NCBI GenBank assembly: GCA_030220185.1
Contig: JASPKZ010007796.1
Location: 310,001 to 374,000 of the forward strand
Direction of reading: 5' to 3'
DNA: 64,000 nt
From: Diploptera punctata
Lineage: Eukaryota > Arthropoda > Insecta > Blattodea > Blaberidae
Part shown: positions 53,955-64,000 of the stretch, one piece after another
How positions within the stretch are numbered: position 1 is the first letter of the stretch
Layout of the letters: the number at the start of each line of letters is the position of its first letter
Notes under the pieces: model-generated
Databases searched by the model: none
Seen by the model: only the letters and a program-made list of their open reading frames with translations
What the model was told of the DNA's origin: nothing
Made by a program: the position numbers and the translations under genes

Positions 53955-54115
53955 ATGTAGAAAGAATGATTGTAACAAGATTATCGAAAGCATCATTTAA
54001 CTACAAGCCAAGAGGATCAAGGAATGCAGGAAGGCCAGTGAAAAGATGGACAGAACAACTGTGAGGCGGAATAGGCAATTTGCCTAGCCCATGAAGTGAA
54101 GAAGAAGGAGATGGG
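53955..54115 (+). mobile_element. Short LINE 3' tail
   Basis: Plus frame ERMIVTRLSKASFNYKPRGS, then RNAGRPVKRWTEQL and stop, then gcggaataggcaatttgcctagcccatgaag and a (gaa)n-like tail. It corresponds to the last 50 codons of an APE-type LINE ORF2. Confidence 0.65.
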
Positions 54116-54147
54116 CCTATACTTTCGTTGTGAATATAATATACTAG

Positions 54148-54600
54148 ACTATTTAACTCATGCCCCAAATGGGGAGTCAACGACCAATCACGTTTCAATG
54201 ATTTCTGTTTTACAACCAATCAGAGTCGTGTTTCACCAAATATTTATCAGTGTTATAATTACCATATTAAAGAAAGCTCCTCCTTACAATATTGCGTTCC
54301 TTTGGCAATAAAATAGTATGATCTGGTTGCAGTGATAAACAAATGAAGCAGTAGAAGTGTACCTATCGTTTCTCATTTGTTTTCAAACATCGCCGTTTAC
54401 ATTAAATATATAAATATTTTAAAATAACTATAGTTAAATAATGATTTGTGAGTAAACAGCTTAATTTTATTCGTTAAATAGTCCTAACAAATGCCACTCT
54501 TGATTTCCAAATTCTCTAGATAAATTCACTCCTCACTTCGTGAGTCGTGCATTTATCGATAATTTGGAAATCACTCGTGGCATTACTTATGATAATACCC
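54148..54600. repeat. Dispersed repeat family F, short copy
   Basis: Matches 22278-22985 minus its 270-bp internal part. The right end has an inverted repeat, gatttccaaattctctagataaatt...gataatttggaaatcactcg, around tcactcctcacttcgtgagtcgtgc. Confidence 0.65.
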
Positions 54601-55075
54601 GGCGTGCGCTGCTACTCCTAAATAAATGTTAATGTGTTTTTGACATCAGCCTTGAGCTGCTATGCTTGCCCGGAAATCAGCTTATCCCGATCTTCTTGGC
54701 AACAATGGAAGACAAAAATGGTTATTGTGAGTTATCCGTAAAAGATAAACATATGCTGTCGCAGACTTCTTTGTAGAGTTTTTTAAAGATATTAAATTCT
54801 GTGTACATTAACTTGGTGCATTTGTTATGGTTTAGGCAGCGTAAGCCATTTAAGCGTCAAAATAGGGACTTTATTTCACGTTTTTCACTACAAAGGGTGA
54901 TTTTTAGGGCTGAAGGAGTTGAGTATTACAACTCCCTTATAGCCTATGTTCATCCCGGGAATCTCCTGAACATTTTGCAAAAAAAAATCATCAAAATCGG
55001 ATCAACGGTATGGCCGCGCATAGAATACGAACAAACAAATATTAATTTTTATATATTAGATTATACTATATAGGG
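54590..55075 (+). repeat. Repeat family J fragment
   Basis: It opens with aatacccggcgtgcgctgctac and contains gcagcgtaagccatttaagcg, tcatcccgggaatctcctga and ggatcaacggtatggccgcgc, the inverse of 58735-58930. No open frame kept; it abuts the LINE at 55078. Confidence 0.55.
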
Positions 55076-55077
55076 AT

Positions 55078-56345
55078 CAGTGTTATGGCAGCAATTAGTA
55101 GAATGTTAAGTACAATTATTAAAATTAGACTGGAGGAACTAATACAAAATAAAATATCAGAAGAACAAACAGGTTTCACAGCAGGTAAATCGTGCCTTGA
55201 TAATATATTTGTGATTAGGCAGATTATAGAAAAGATGTCGACGAAAGGAAAAGAAGTGCATGTGACATTTATAGACCTGGAAAAGGCATATGACTCTGTA
55301 CCCATCAACAAGCTCTGGGTGGCAATGGAGAAGTTTGGAATACCTAAATCTCTTGTACATTTATAAAAAGAATGTATGATTGTAAAGCAAGTATTAAGGT
55401 TGAAAATAGAGTATCCTCAGAATTTGATATAACAAAAGGATTAAGACAAGGATGCGGGATGTCACCAACATTGTTCAAGATATATTTAGAAGATGTATTA
55501 ATGAAATGGAATAAGTCATGTAGGGGAATGGGAATCAACATTAATGGTCATTTACTGCACAATTTATTATTCGCTGATGGCCAGATTATAATAGGACAAG
55601 ATAAAGAAGATATAGAATATATGATCAGAAAGTTGGTCGATGCATTTGAGGTAGGTGGACTGAAGATAAATTATATTAAAACAGAATATACGGTAATTGG
55701 AGGAAATTCAGAAGACCTACAAATAAATAATATGATAATTGTGTTGAAGAATTTAAATATCTTGGATCTATAATAGATAGATCTGGTACTTGTGAAAAAT
55801 ATATTATTAACAGAATAAATTGTGCAAGGAAGGCGATTAGATCCCTGAATGGTCTTTTATGGAATAGAAATATGACCGGAAAAACAAAAAAGAGATTATA
55901 CAGACAATAATAGAAAGTATACTTACATATGGATCAGAAAGCTGATCAATAAATGAAAGGATGCAGAAAATAATCTTGGCGACAGAAATGGATGGATTAC
56001 GGAGAAGTATGAGAATATCCAGGCTACAACATATTCGAAATACATATATCAGACAAGAAATGGATGCACAAGAAACTGTTATCGATAGGATAACAAAGAG
56101 AGCTCTACAGTGGTATTGACATGTACAACGGATGTTGGAAGACCAGTGGCCTAAACAGGTGTTGGATTGGATGTTACCAGGCAGAAGGAAGAAGGGGAGA
56201 AGTAGAAGAGCATGGCATGAAGGAATATATGCTACCATGATGAAGAGGGGTATGGAAGATGGTCAATGGGAAGATAGGAATCTCTGGAAAACAGGAATCA
56301 AGGGCGAACTGGTGTAAAGTGGAAAGCCTGTATTAAGTAAGTTAA
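55078..56345 (+). mobile_element. 5'-truncated, degenerate APE-type LINE
   Basis: Plus frames 55085-55366 (ISEEQTGFTAGKSCLDNIFV, HVTFIDLEKAYDSVPINKLW, motif A with D), 55372-55773 (KGLRQGCGMSPTLFKIYLED, NLLFADGQIIIG) and 55840-56317 (SRISMDALQETVIDRIT, QRMLEDQWPKQVLDWMLPGR) make up the RT and C-terminus with at least three breaks. The catalytic FADD is FADG here, so a key Asp is lost. It starts abruptly at 55078 and ends near agtaagttaagtaag at 56340. Confidence 0.82.
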
Positions 56346-56359
56346 GTAAGATTAGATTA

Positions 56360-56635
56360 TTGTAAAAAATAAAGAGAATACAGCTGCAGTATATGGGAAG
56401 TGACTCATTTTTTTATTATTAAGATCATGGTTCAAGTTGATAACATTAAAGAGGATGCTAATATCAACTTTAACCCGATCGAATCATGTAATGTCCATTT
56501 AACATGCACCTAGGAATATAACTAGAAACATTTAAGATATCCCATAAAATTAATAAAACCTTTCTCATAAAGAATTTTGAAAACTTGGGGATATGAAAAG
56601 TGCAACTGTTTTTAGAAACATGACATCATAGTATA
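56360..56635. other. No gene seen
   Basis: AT-rich spacer between the LINE and a MITE; no frame or repeat recognised. Confidence 0.4.
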
Positions 56636-56639
56636 TTAG

Positions 56640-57232
56640 GATGCGAGGTTGGGAAGTTGTTTTTACAGAAGCGAGGAAAATGTTTAAAAACCGAGGTTTT
56701 CAATTTCCGAGAATCTGAAAACACTTCACAAACATGCGTTGTACATTATTTTTTTGCGCGATAGTGTTTTCAAAATAATAATTAATAGTAAAATAACATC
56801 TTTGTTGGAAATATTTGCGTTCATTATAAACAACTGACTAACGTTAACAGTGTGGGCAATGTTCATTAGTTGAAACAACAGGAGGCCGTGACACCAATCA
56901 TTTATAACATGGCCGCAAGTACGTATTTATTGTTTTATATTGTTTCAAAAAAAGTTCAGTTCATTTAAAATGCAGTGATTTGTTTCATATAATGTATATT
57001 AACACAACCTTTTCGATATTTTTTGTATATACATTGTACGCAGTATACATAGAGGGCAGTGGTTTTACTTCCCACACGTGGTTTGTAATATGTAATATTA
57101 CAGTATAGTTATTTTATTACGGTATAGTTATTTAGGTTGGCAACCCCGAAATGTAGGAAGTTGAACTTTCAATCATGGTCGCCATTGCTGTAAGTACGAC
57201 AGAACGCACTATCGCGCAAAAAATAGATCTGA
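56640..57232 (+). mobile_element. MITE-like family G, copy 2
   Basis: Starts ggatgcgaggttgggaagtt and ends cgcactatcgcgcaaaaaat; inverse of 34630-35240 over most of its length, including catttataacatggccgcaag and ttaggttggcaaccccgaaa. No protein. Confidence 0.65.
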
Positions 57233-57355
57233 TTAGTTATGAGTAGTGCTCGGAAGTTGAAGACCTATAAAATGCCTATAAAGACCTTTGAAACGACCTA
57301 AAAATATCTTTAAAAATACTTAAAAACTGAAAAAATTCAATTCAAATTGAATAAT

Positions 57356-57616
57356 AATTGAATAGTTGCCCCGAAAAGAGATCTAATCCAAAAAAAATCG
57401 AAAGTTGAATTTTTAGTAGATTTAGTGATCTATTCGGAGAATATCACGGCATGGTGGATGTAAAACTATCCCTACTCACTTCCAGAACTGTTTTATTTTT
57501 AAAAGTTGGCATTCAAGCGAATAGTGATCTGTATGTAACAATATGGCAGAAGAAGTTACTCAACTCATGCGTAGCAGTTTATGGGTTAGTTCTGTTTTCG
57601 GGGCAACTATTCAATT
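57356..57616. mobile_element. MITE family I, uninterrupted copy (about 260 bp)
   Basis: TIRs of about 22 bp: aattgaatagttgccccgaa at 57356 and its inverse ttcggggcaactattcaatt ending at 57616. The interior gcatggtggatgtaaaacta and gcattcaagcgaatagtgat is identical in layout to 41507-42852. It supplies the empty-site reference for the two nested LINEs there. Confidence 0.8.
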
Positions 57617-57887
57617 TTAGTTCCAACTGCGTTTTTAATTAATATAATCAAAATACTAAAAAAGTAAAAAATTCTAGTGAAATGCAACATACATTACGAA
57701 AAAATAGATGACTGAAAATGTTAATTCTTTCATACTTTATTTTAATTCCATATAGTTTAAAAAATGAATTCTCTGTTCATCAAAAAGAAAGTTTTTGGAG
57801 AATTTAGAATGAACGATTTTTTCCACCTAGAATGAATTCAGTGAACCTGCAATGGGTACCAGGTGATCAGTAGGCTCGTTAAAAATA

Positions 57888-58440
57888 ACACTGGTCAACA
57901 TGATTTTTGTCTCATGAGTACCAATAGTTGTACTTAATGCAGTTTTTTATCGTGTTTTCAAATATGTATTCGGAATTTCTCCATCACCCACAGTTTTTTT
58001 TATTTCAATTTCAATTAATGGATTTAAATAATTATTTTTTTAATAATCTTTTTTCGTCCATTTGTCCATTGTGAAATAAAACCAAATGAACTAACTCAGG
58101 AGATTTCAGCTATGGAAAAGAGATATCAAGGCAAACGCAATCCTAATATGCTGGCCGATTATTGTTGCACCATCAAGAGGGATGCTCCACAGGCGAAATA
58201 TAGCAGAAAATCGTAATATTTTACTTTCTAGGCGAGTCCTAATATTCGAATATTGTGTGGTTACGAATGTAGAAAATATTTAAGTGTTTGAAATTATAAA
58301 TGCCTGTCTCTCGGAAACTTTGCGTGATGGAGAAAAACCGATAACATATTTGAATTCAGGAGAAAAAATACTATCAGAATCACATATTCTTCTTTCTGAG
58401 ACAAAAAAAAAGTTCCTTTTATTGCTCAGTGTAATGGGAC
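57888..58440 (+). mobile_element. MITE-like family K, copy 1
   Basis: From aacactggtcaacatgattt to attgctcagtgtaatg; inverse of 62798-63350. Shared landmarks: atttttgtctcatgag, agttgtacttaatgcag, tccatcacccacag, ggctggccgattattgttgc region and ggttacgaatgtagaaaata. Ends form imperfect TIRs (acactg(a/g)...caa). Confidence 0.65.
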
Positions 58441-58466
58441 ATTTTGTGAGGGTTCAATAATTTCTG

Positions 58467-58600
58467 GTGGAACAAAAGTGTTGCATTGTGAAAAGTCTTT
58501 GGAAAGTAAAACTAGATAGTGTTTTTAAAGAAGTTGGAATTGACACTAGACTCTATAGATTCTGGAATTATACAATTGGTAAGTATATATGTATATATGT
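58467..58600 (+). other. Possible tyrosine-recombinase-like fragment
   Basis: The plus frame has IVKSLWKVKLDSVFKEVGIDTRLYRFWNYT before what could be a donor (ATTG/GTAAGTAT at 58580). The VFKEVGIDTRLY pattern recalls the segment before the H-x-x-R motif in DIRS/Crypton-type tyrosine recombinases, but the motif itself is not here. Weak. Confidence 0.2.
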
Positions 58601-58689
58601 AGTCAAAAGAAGGTTAAGTTGCAAAAAAAAAACGTTAAGACCTAAAAAGACGGCTAAAAAAAGGACAGATAAAACCCACCATTTTCTGG

Positions 58690-59613
58690 CCTACAATGAC
58701 CCAAAATCTAACATATAAAAATGAATGTTTGTTCGCACTTTATGCGCGGCCATACCGTTGATCCGATTGTGATGAGGCTTCTTGCAAAATGTTCAGAAGA
58801 TTCCCGGGATGAACATAGGCTATAAGAGAGTTGTCATACTCAACTCCTACACCATTAAAAATCGCCCTTTTTAGTGAAAAACGTGAAAAAAGTAGCTCTT
58901 TGGACGCTTAAATGACTTACGCTGCCTAAACCATAACAAATAAACAAAATTAATGCACACAGAATTGAATATCCCAAAAAGTTCTAAAAAAAAGTCTCTT
59001 GCGGATAACTGGCAATAACCATTGATGTCAAGATGATCGAGACAAGTACGTAGATTCCTGTGCAAGTATAGCAGCACATGGCGGGTATTCTTTTACGGAT
59101 AACTCACAATAACGAATTTTGTCTTTTAGCTCATTTGTGCCAAGAAGTTCGAGATAAGTAGATTCCTGAGCAACATCGGGTAATCAGCACGGGGAATCTT
59201 AAAATAATTACGATATACATTTATAATTATTTTTCATTTCACTTATTCAACTAATCATAAGAAGTACATTAATTTTTGTCTTTCAGCTCATTTATTCCAA
59301 GAAGATCGGGATGAGTAGATTCCCGGATAACGCCGGGTAAACAGCACGGGGTATCATAAATTATTACGATATAATTTGTTCGCTCCACTTATTTAACTAA
59401 ACATAAGAGACATTAATTTTCGTATTTCAGCTCATTTATGTCAAGAAGATCGGGATAAGTACATTCCCGGGCATCGCCGGGTAATCAGCACGGGGTATCT
59501 AAAACATCTAAATATATAATTATTTTTCTTTTTACTTGTTGAACTAAACGTAAAAGCACATTAATTTTTATTTATATAGGCGTAGCAACGCACGCCGGGT
59601 ATTTGCTAGTGTG

Positions 59614-59615
<2 letters not shown>
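58690..59615 (-). repeat. Repeat family J with three tandem units of about 150 bp
   Basis: Ends with gcgtagcaacgcacgccgggtatttgctag at 59580-59609. The tandem block 59118-59566 repeats gctcatttatgccaagaaga, tagattcccgg, cgccgggtaatcagcacggg and actaaacataag at starts of about 59121, 59278 and 59421 (spacings 157 and 143). Left part 58730-58930 is the inverse of 54830-55030. Confidence 0.65.

Positions 59616-59617
<2 letters not shown>

Positions 59618-59660
<43 letters not shown>
59618..59660. repeat. (TA)n microsatellite
   Basis: About 21 perfect ta dinucleotides sit between repeat family J and the LINE tail at 59662. Confidence 0.95.
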
Positions 59661-59661
<1 letters not shown>

Positions 59662-59664
<3 letters not shown>

Positions 59665-60040
59665 TTACTTACTCACTGGCACTATCAAACCCGTAGGTTC
59701 ATGGCCGCGCGGACATAAGCTCTCCATACATCCCTATCCTGAACTAATGTTTTCCAATTATTTCCTGTATAATCTACTTCCCTCAAATCATAGTTATTCT
59801 CCCACCTCATTCTTGGTCTACCAACTGGGCGTTTTCCCTCTGGCTTTCCTACAAGAAGCTTCCATGCAAGTCTTTCATTTCCCATACGTGCAACATGTCC
59901 TGCCCATCGCAGTCTACGAGACTTAACTGTTCTTATTATATCTGGTTTCCTATATTGTTATGTAGTCTTCTCCATTCACCTGTCTGTTCGTCTCTCTTTG
60001 GTTCAAAAATTGTCCTAAGTACTTTATTCTCAAATACTTG
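59662..60040 (-). mobile_element. 5'-truncated LINE (family of 2657)
   Basis: The minus frame 59885-59685 encodes MGNERLAWKLLVGKPEGKRP, VGRPRMRWENNYDLREVDYT and RDVWRAYVRAAMNLRV (a four-residue deletion in NNINYDL). It continues to LRTIFEPKRDEQTGEWRRLH at 60020-59940 with a short gap. Tail (aagt)n at 59661-59672. Confidence 0.8.
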
Positions 60041-60164
60041 TAATATATATATATATATATTATTTATGTATTTATGTATTTATGTATTTATTTATTACGA
60101 TGGGCCTCGTCTTCAGACATAAAAAAAAGGATGTTTTCCTCACTTCCGAGCTCTAGTTAGATAT

Positions 60165-60400
60165 AATTAAATATGATTGTCAAAAAATCTTAACATTTCT
60201 ACCCTAACTTCTATGGAAAGATATTGGGGTCGAGATAAGTATTTACTTGGAGAACTGGAGACAATTTTCGGTTGAAGATCGGGTCGTATATAGATTGCCA
60301 CATCGCCTCCATTTTCCCCCGTTATTTCATTCTTTATCAAGACGTAATTTGTAAGGTAAGGCTCGGTTTTTAAACATTTTCCTCGCTTCTGCAAAAACCA
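60165..60400 (-). mobile_element. CR1/Jockey-like LINE endonuclease fragment
   Basis: The minus frame 60394-60167 encodes TNYVLIKNEITGENGGDVAI, YIRPDLQPKIVSSSPSKYLS and RPQYLSIEVRVEMLRFFDNH. The R..GG.VAIY.R.DL pattern with the following P.YL..E is typical of APE domains of CR1/Jockey LINEs. It is cut on both sides; the upstream edge merges with a family G fragment (60365-60422). Confidence 0.65.
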
Positions 60401-60589
60401 CTTCCCAACCTCGCATCGTAACCTAAAGTATTTGTGGTTAAATTAAGGCTAGTTTAATCCATGTCGTTTTTTAATGAGGAATTAATTCCCCTCCCTTTTT
60501 TTTTCCCTACCCAGGGACGATGAAGTGAAAATGGTTTCAAAAGTTTGTATCAAGATGCACTGTATATATAATTTTTATTATTTAGGTTC

Positions 60590-60990
60590 CAACAGTGGTC
60601 TCGGGGTAGCATCGTTGGCTTGTACACAGCGGGGCCAGGTTCGATCCCTGGTCAGAACATGTTTCTTGAGTGATACGTTTATTTTTTCTCGAGGTTTTTC
60701 CTTACCTGTTAAACAAATTTCAGGAAACTTTAAGGCCCAAATAGTCCCCGAACATTATCTGGTCATCATAATCATTATCGTATTCGCCATGTTTAGTAAA
60801 ATTGTGTGTGTGTGAATGGTGTGTTTCTTCTTAATATTGTGTTGTCTCGGTGACATTGAGCTGATTACTCATTCGGGGAGGCTCTCCATGTCCTTGTGTG
60901 GTCAAAAAAGTCACATGTATGTGATCCATAGTTAAAATCCCTCTCCTGACAGGTTGTGTCAGAGTAAGGCCCTAGTGGTGTGTGACAAGT
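60590..60990 (+). mobile_element. SINE family B, nearly complete
   Basis: Head: ctcggggtagcatcgttggc, then B box ggttcgatccc (60640-60652). Body: gaggtttttccttacctgtt, ggaaactttaaggcccaaat, gtcatcataatcattatcg, tggcctagggacc-type end at ggttgtgtcagagtaaggcc. The inverse copy is at 62110-62480, so the element is about 390 bp. Confidence 0.7.
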
Positions 60991-60999
60991 ACCGATATC

Positions 61000-61705
61000 T
61001 ATAAGGTGAGAGGGTAAACTGCGACAATTGAATGAAGATTCCACAGAACTCTGAAATTGAAGAAAAAATGTGTATGGATACAATATATGTACCGAGTCTT
61101 TATGTTCCATGGAACAGTCATGCTTGAATGAATGAATCTAGAGTCATATTGTTTGTGACTGTTATTTAACATTCGTATTATTTTAGTTGCAACATTAAAT
61201 TAGACTGTATTGGAACTTCCAAACTAATCGTCAGTTTGATATTCACGGTTCAGTAACTGCATTTTTTATGAAATTAAAGGGGGCGTAGTGTTATCAGCTG
61301 ATCTAAGAGTAAACACAGGATATTGGATGTTTATTCAAGATCCGAGTGACTGACAACTAGCAATGTAATCAAGGTCAAAAAATAATAAATAAGGCTCAAG
61401 TTTAGAATGATTTACCCTTGATTTTTCAGTTTATTATTGTGAATTATAACTCTTCTTCTGTATTTAGTAACATTTTTAAATATTTAAAACAATTTTTATA
61501 ACTTTATTTTAGAATTTTTAAGTATTTATTCAAATACACATATTGTGATGGTGACTTGCTATTTTTTCCAGAGAGTATAATATATAGGTGGTTGCGATTA
61601 TTAAAGAGTGAAAAAAAAGGGCTTTCATGGGATCCACCATAGGTTAGAGTAATTGAATTAGGTTAAGTATGAGTTAGTTAGCTCCTAGGTTCGTTACATT
61701 TTAAA
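61000..61705. other. No gene seen
   Basis: AT-rich DNA with no conserved frame. attctttttaaatatttaaaa-like stretches resemble 47370-47470 (acatttttaaatatttaaaac), a possible old repeat. Confidence 0.35.
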
Positions 61706-61711
61706 TGTGTC

Positions 61712-61824
61712 TTAGGGTCAATTTCACCAACAGAGGTAACCGTATTACGCCAGTTTTCCCCGTGTATAATGTATAGCTAAAACTGGCGTAATACAGTTAC
61801 CTCTGTTGGTGAAACCGACCCTTA
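61712..61824. mobile_element. Short hairpin MITE (113 bp)
   Basis: ttagggtcaatttcaccaac...gtattacgccagtttt is followed after a 27-bp loop by the near-exact inverse ending gaccctta. The arms are about 43 bp with 3-4 mismatches. No coding capacity. Confidence 0.8.
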
Positions 61825-61984
61825 ATACGTAAAAAAAATTACCTGTAACCAGAGATGAAAATCGATATGTGGTTCGATGGTGGTTATCGCTGGCTCTATA
61901 AACTCTGGCGCGTGCGCACTGTGTTCTATAGGACTTTGAAAATATATCAGGTAAGTTAAAGTGGACAATCCCCATAAATTATAG

Positions 61985-62105
61985 CCATTTAATGGTTTAA
62001 TGATAAATAACCTATAACTTAATAGACTTTATAACTGAATTACTTCAACAAGCTGCATTCCATTCCTTAACGCAGTTTAACCTCTCAACGTTTAGCTATT
62101 TTTAC
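61985..62105. other. No gene seen
   Basis: A short AT-rich spacer between the hairpin MITE and a SINE; nothing recognised. Confidence 0.4.
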
Positions 62106-62109
62106 GTGA

Positions 62110-62480
62110 CACACACCACCCAGGTTCTAAAATGACACAACCTGTCGGGGGAGGGTTTTTAAACTCTGGATCACGCATACTTTTTTGACCACACAAGGAC
62201 ATGGAGGACCTCCCGAATGAATGATCACCTTAATGTCAGGGTCTCCTCCGAGACAACGCATTAAGACGAAATGCGCCATTCACACACGTTCATACTAAAC
62301 TTGGCGAATATGATGATGGCCAGATGATTTTGGGGACCGATTGGGTCTTAAAGATTTCCTGACTTTGTCTAATATGTGAGGAAAAACTCTGAAGAAATCA
62401 CCACTCAGGAAACTTGTCCTAACCGGAGATCGAATCCGGGCCCGCTGTATGACAAGGCAGCACGCTGCCTCGAGACCAAG
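62110..62480 (-). mobile_element. SINE family B, inverse copy
   Basis: Reverse complement of 60590-60990 over its full length: tgacacaacctgtcggggga, cacacaaggacatggaggac, ggcgaatatgatgatggcca and gggaccgattgggtcttaaa. The head at 62420-62480 (ggatcgaatccgg in plus reading) is clear. Confidence 0.7.
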
Positions 62481-62544
62481 CGGTGGACCTATCCTACTTA
62501 GAGCAAGCCAAGTGCGCTCGCTTCTTACCATCACTATTAGGAAC

Positions 62545-62795
62545 TAATGTACTGGATCAGAGAAAAATTTGGAGTACCAAGTTTAGATGAACATATAGAA
62601 AGATACCAACAAGAATGGAAAAATAATCTGAGAAGAATGGAAAGATATAAAGTTCCAAAATTGGCGTTCCAATTTACTCCAACTGGACATAGGGACCAAG
62701 GAAGATCAAAACATCAGTGGAAAGATCAATACCATCTTCGTTGGGTTTACCGTCACAGGTCACATGGCCTAAAACTGATTTGTTGATGATGTTTA
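62545..62795 (+). mobile_element. LINE 3' end (family of 3701)
   Basis: The frame 62547-62786 encodes IREKFGVPSLDEHIERYQQE, WKNNLRRMERYKVPKLAFQF and TPTGHRDQGRSKHQWKDQYH, matching the end of the element at 3701-4227 with fewer breaks. Tail ttgttgatgatg. Confidence 0.7.
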
Positions 62796-62797
62796 TA

Positions 62798-63350
62798 ACA
62801 CTGAGCAACAAAAAAATATATTTTTTTTGTCTCAGAAAGAAAGATATGTGATTCTGATAGTTTTTTTTTTTTCCTGATTTTAAATATTACATCGGTTTTT
62901 CTCCATCACGCAAGGTTTCCGAGAGACAGGTTTTTATAATTTCAAACATTTTAATATTTTCTACATTCGTAACTACACAATATTCGAACATTCGGACTCA
63001 CCTAGAAAGTAAGAAATGACGATTTTCTGCTATACTTCGCCTGTGGAGCATCCCTATTCATGGTCCAACAATAATCGGCCAACATATTAGGATTCCATTT
63101 GCCTTGATACCTCTTTTCCATAGCTGAAATCTCCTGGGTTAGCTCATTTGGTTTTATTTTACAATGGACAAATGGACGAAAAAACGATTATTAAAAAAAT
63201 AATTATTTAAATCCATTAATTGAAATTGAAGTAAAAAAAACTATGGGGGATGGAGAAATTCTGAATACATATTTGAAAACACGGTAAAAAAAACTGCATT
63301 AAGTACAACTATTGGTAGCTACTCATGAGACAAAAATCATGTTGACCCGT
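62798..63350 (-). mobile_element. MITE-like family K, copy 2
   Basis: Inverse of 57888-58440 (aacactgagcaacaaaaaaa at left, gtcaacatgatttttgtctc inverse at right). It differs by scattered substitutions and small indels in A/T runs. Confidence 0.65.
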
Positions 63351-63369
63351 GTAACTATAAAAATTTGGA

Positions 63370-63545
63370 CCATGATTATATAGCGTGCAGGGAGCGGGCG
63401 CGGGTTCGATTCTCGGTGGGACAGGCTCTTGGGTGAGGTTTTTTTCGGGTTTTTTTCTCACCTGTAAGACAAATGTCAGGAAGCTTAGAGCTCAACGGTT
63501 CCCGAAAATCATCCGGTCATCATCATCATCCTTATCACCATCCTT
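63370..63545 (+). mobile_element. SINE family B, 5' part
   Basis: Damaged head (agcgtgcagggagcgggcgc + gggttcgattctcggtggg) and body (cacctgtaagacaaatgtca, ggaagcttagagctcaacgg, gtcatcatcatcatcc). Truncated near 63550. Confidence 0.6.
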
Positions 63546-63559
63546 CACCGGTGTGGAAA

Positions 63560-64000
63560 GCAACGGGAAGCTACCACACCTATAATTCCCTAGTAAAACT
63601 GTAAAGCATAATATGAAAATGCTATGATTGCAGTGAAAGACCTGCCCATGGGCAGAATTACAATGGATGGATCATTCATTTCTGTTTACACTAGCGAGGA
63701 ATACCATTCAGTCTACTATAATGAATAACAGGAATTTTTGTAGGTATAACGTCGGCCAGAGAATATGTATAGATGCCCTAACTTCTCGTGTCATTGACTA
63801 TAAATGTGTATACTATACTTCCATTCCATCACTTGGGCCTTCATTACCTCTCAAGAAGTCCTTCATGTTTTCTGTACCGTATCTATTTCTACTATGAAGG
63901 CCTACAACAACAGAAGGGATATGTGGACAAAAATGAAAGCGACATTTTAAATGTAATGAAAATGTAAGTATATTGGAAAAGTATAACTGTAGGCTTTCAC
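63560..64000. other. Window end, no gene seen
   Basis: No conserved frame is visible. The last 16 bases (actgtaggctttcac) match the start of the PLE-type terminus class at 29215 and 22025, so another such element may begin at the window edge. Confidence 0.4.

Larger units (their letters stand above)
50030..53960. mobile_element. SINE family A copy split by a composite LINE insertion
   Basis: 50030-50178 carries the SINE body (ggtagtaggaggtaaggctc, cgtaacggccgtctatatcc); 53837-53960 carries its head (ccatcgggactccaatcggg, cttgaaactcattgcttcacg). The sequence acaccagga is present at both edges (50169-50178 and 53837-53846 region) and fits a target duplication. Between them lie a 5'-UTR-like piece (50180-50430), the main LINE (50440-53700) and a short plus-strand LINE tail (53700-53836). 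Confidence 0.65.

Noticed and set aside
61745..61975. 76-codon minus-strand ORF
   Set aside because: Part of it is an arm of the hairpin MITE at 61712-61824; no protein features.

Overview
This is eukaryotic, AT-rich, intron-bearing DNA from an animal, most likely a large-genome insect. Several LINE-tail peptides here resemble repeats I remember from cockroach (Periplaneta-type) sequence; that assignment is inference from memory. There are no operons and no bacterial-type genes. Most of the 64 kb is layered transposable elements.

The one host gene I can reconstruct lies on the + strand from 1195 to 31964. Eight exons (1195-1363, 5057-5221, 13093-13339, 17051-17272, 21738-21984, 23458-24024, 26093-26545, 30189-31964) join with matching splice phases and no internal stop to encode the last 1281 residues of a DC-STAMP-domain/RING protein of the DCST1/DCST2 - Drosophila sneaky - C. 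elegans SPE-42/SPE-49 family. These are sperm membrane proteins acting around gamete fusion and sperm plasma-membrane breakdown. The N-terminal exons lie upstream of the window. After the RING-like domain the protein continues for about 1010 low-complexity Ser/Thr/Gln/Asn-rich residues, far longer than the 50-100 residue tails I recall for the family.

The introns and the whole 32-64 kb half are transposon-derived. (1) Penelope-like elements (PLEs) with RT and GIY-YIG endonuclease remnants, mostly as head-to-head inverted repeats. Their ends repeatedly carry hammerhead-ribozyme-like motifs, of which I list 17 in at least six sequence classes. (2) APE-type LINEs: one nearly full-length copy with two frameshifts (50440-53700), one degenerate RT copy (55078-56345), many 3'-end fragments, and internally deleted non-autonomous derivatives with clear target-site duplications (TSDs). 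(3) tRNA-derived SINEs and a separate family of about 300-bp units containing tRNA-like sequences, arranged in tandem or as fold-backs. (4) DNA transposons and MITEs with terminal inverted repeats, including a deleted element that keeps a helix-turn-helix ORF and a MITE containing two successive LINE insertions.

Layout: 1-32 kb is the DCST-like gene with PLE-rich introns; 32-33 kb is its downstream flank with an isolated exon-like segment and a PLE hairpin with 83-bp tandem repeats; 33-44 kb holds LINE tails and DNA transposons; 44-50 kb is mostly low-copy AT-rich DNA with dispersed repeats; 50-56 kb holds two larger LINEs; 56-64 kb holds MITEs, SINEs and tandem repeats. No RNA polymerase II promoter was identified. 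The gene's introns have accumulated insertions in both orientations, while all eight exons remain open.
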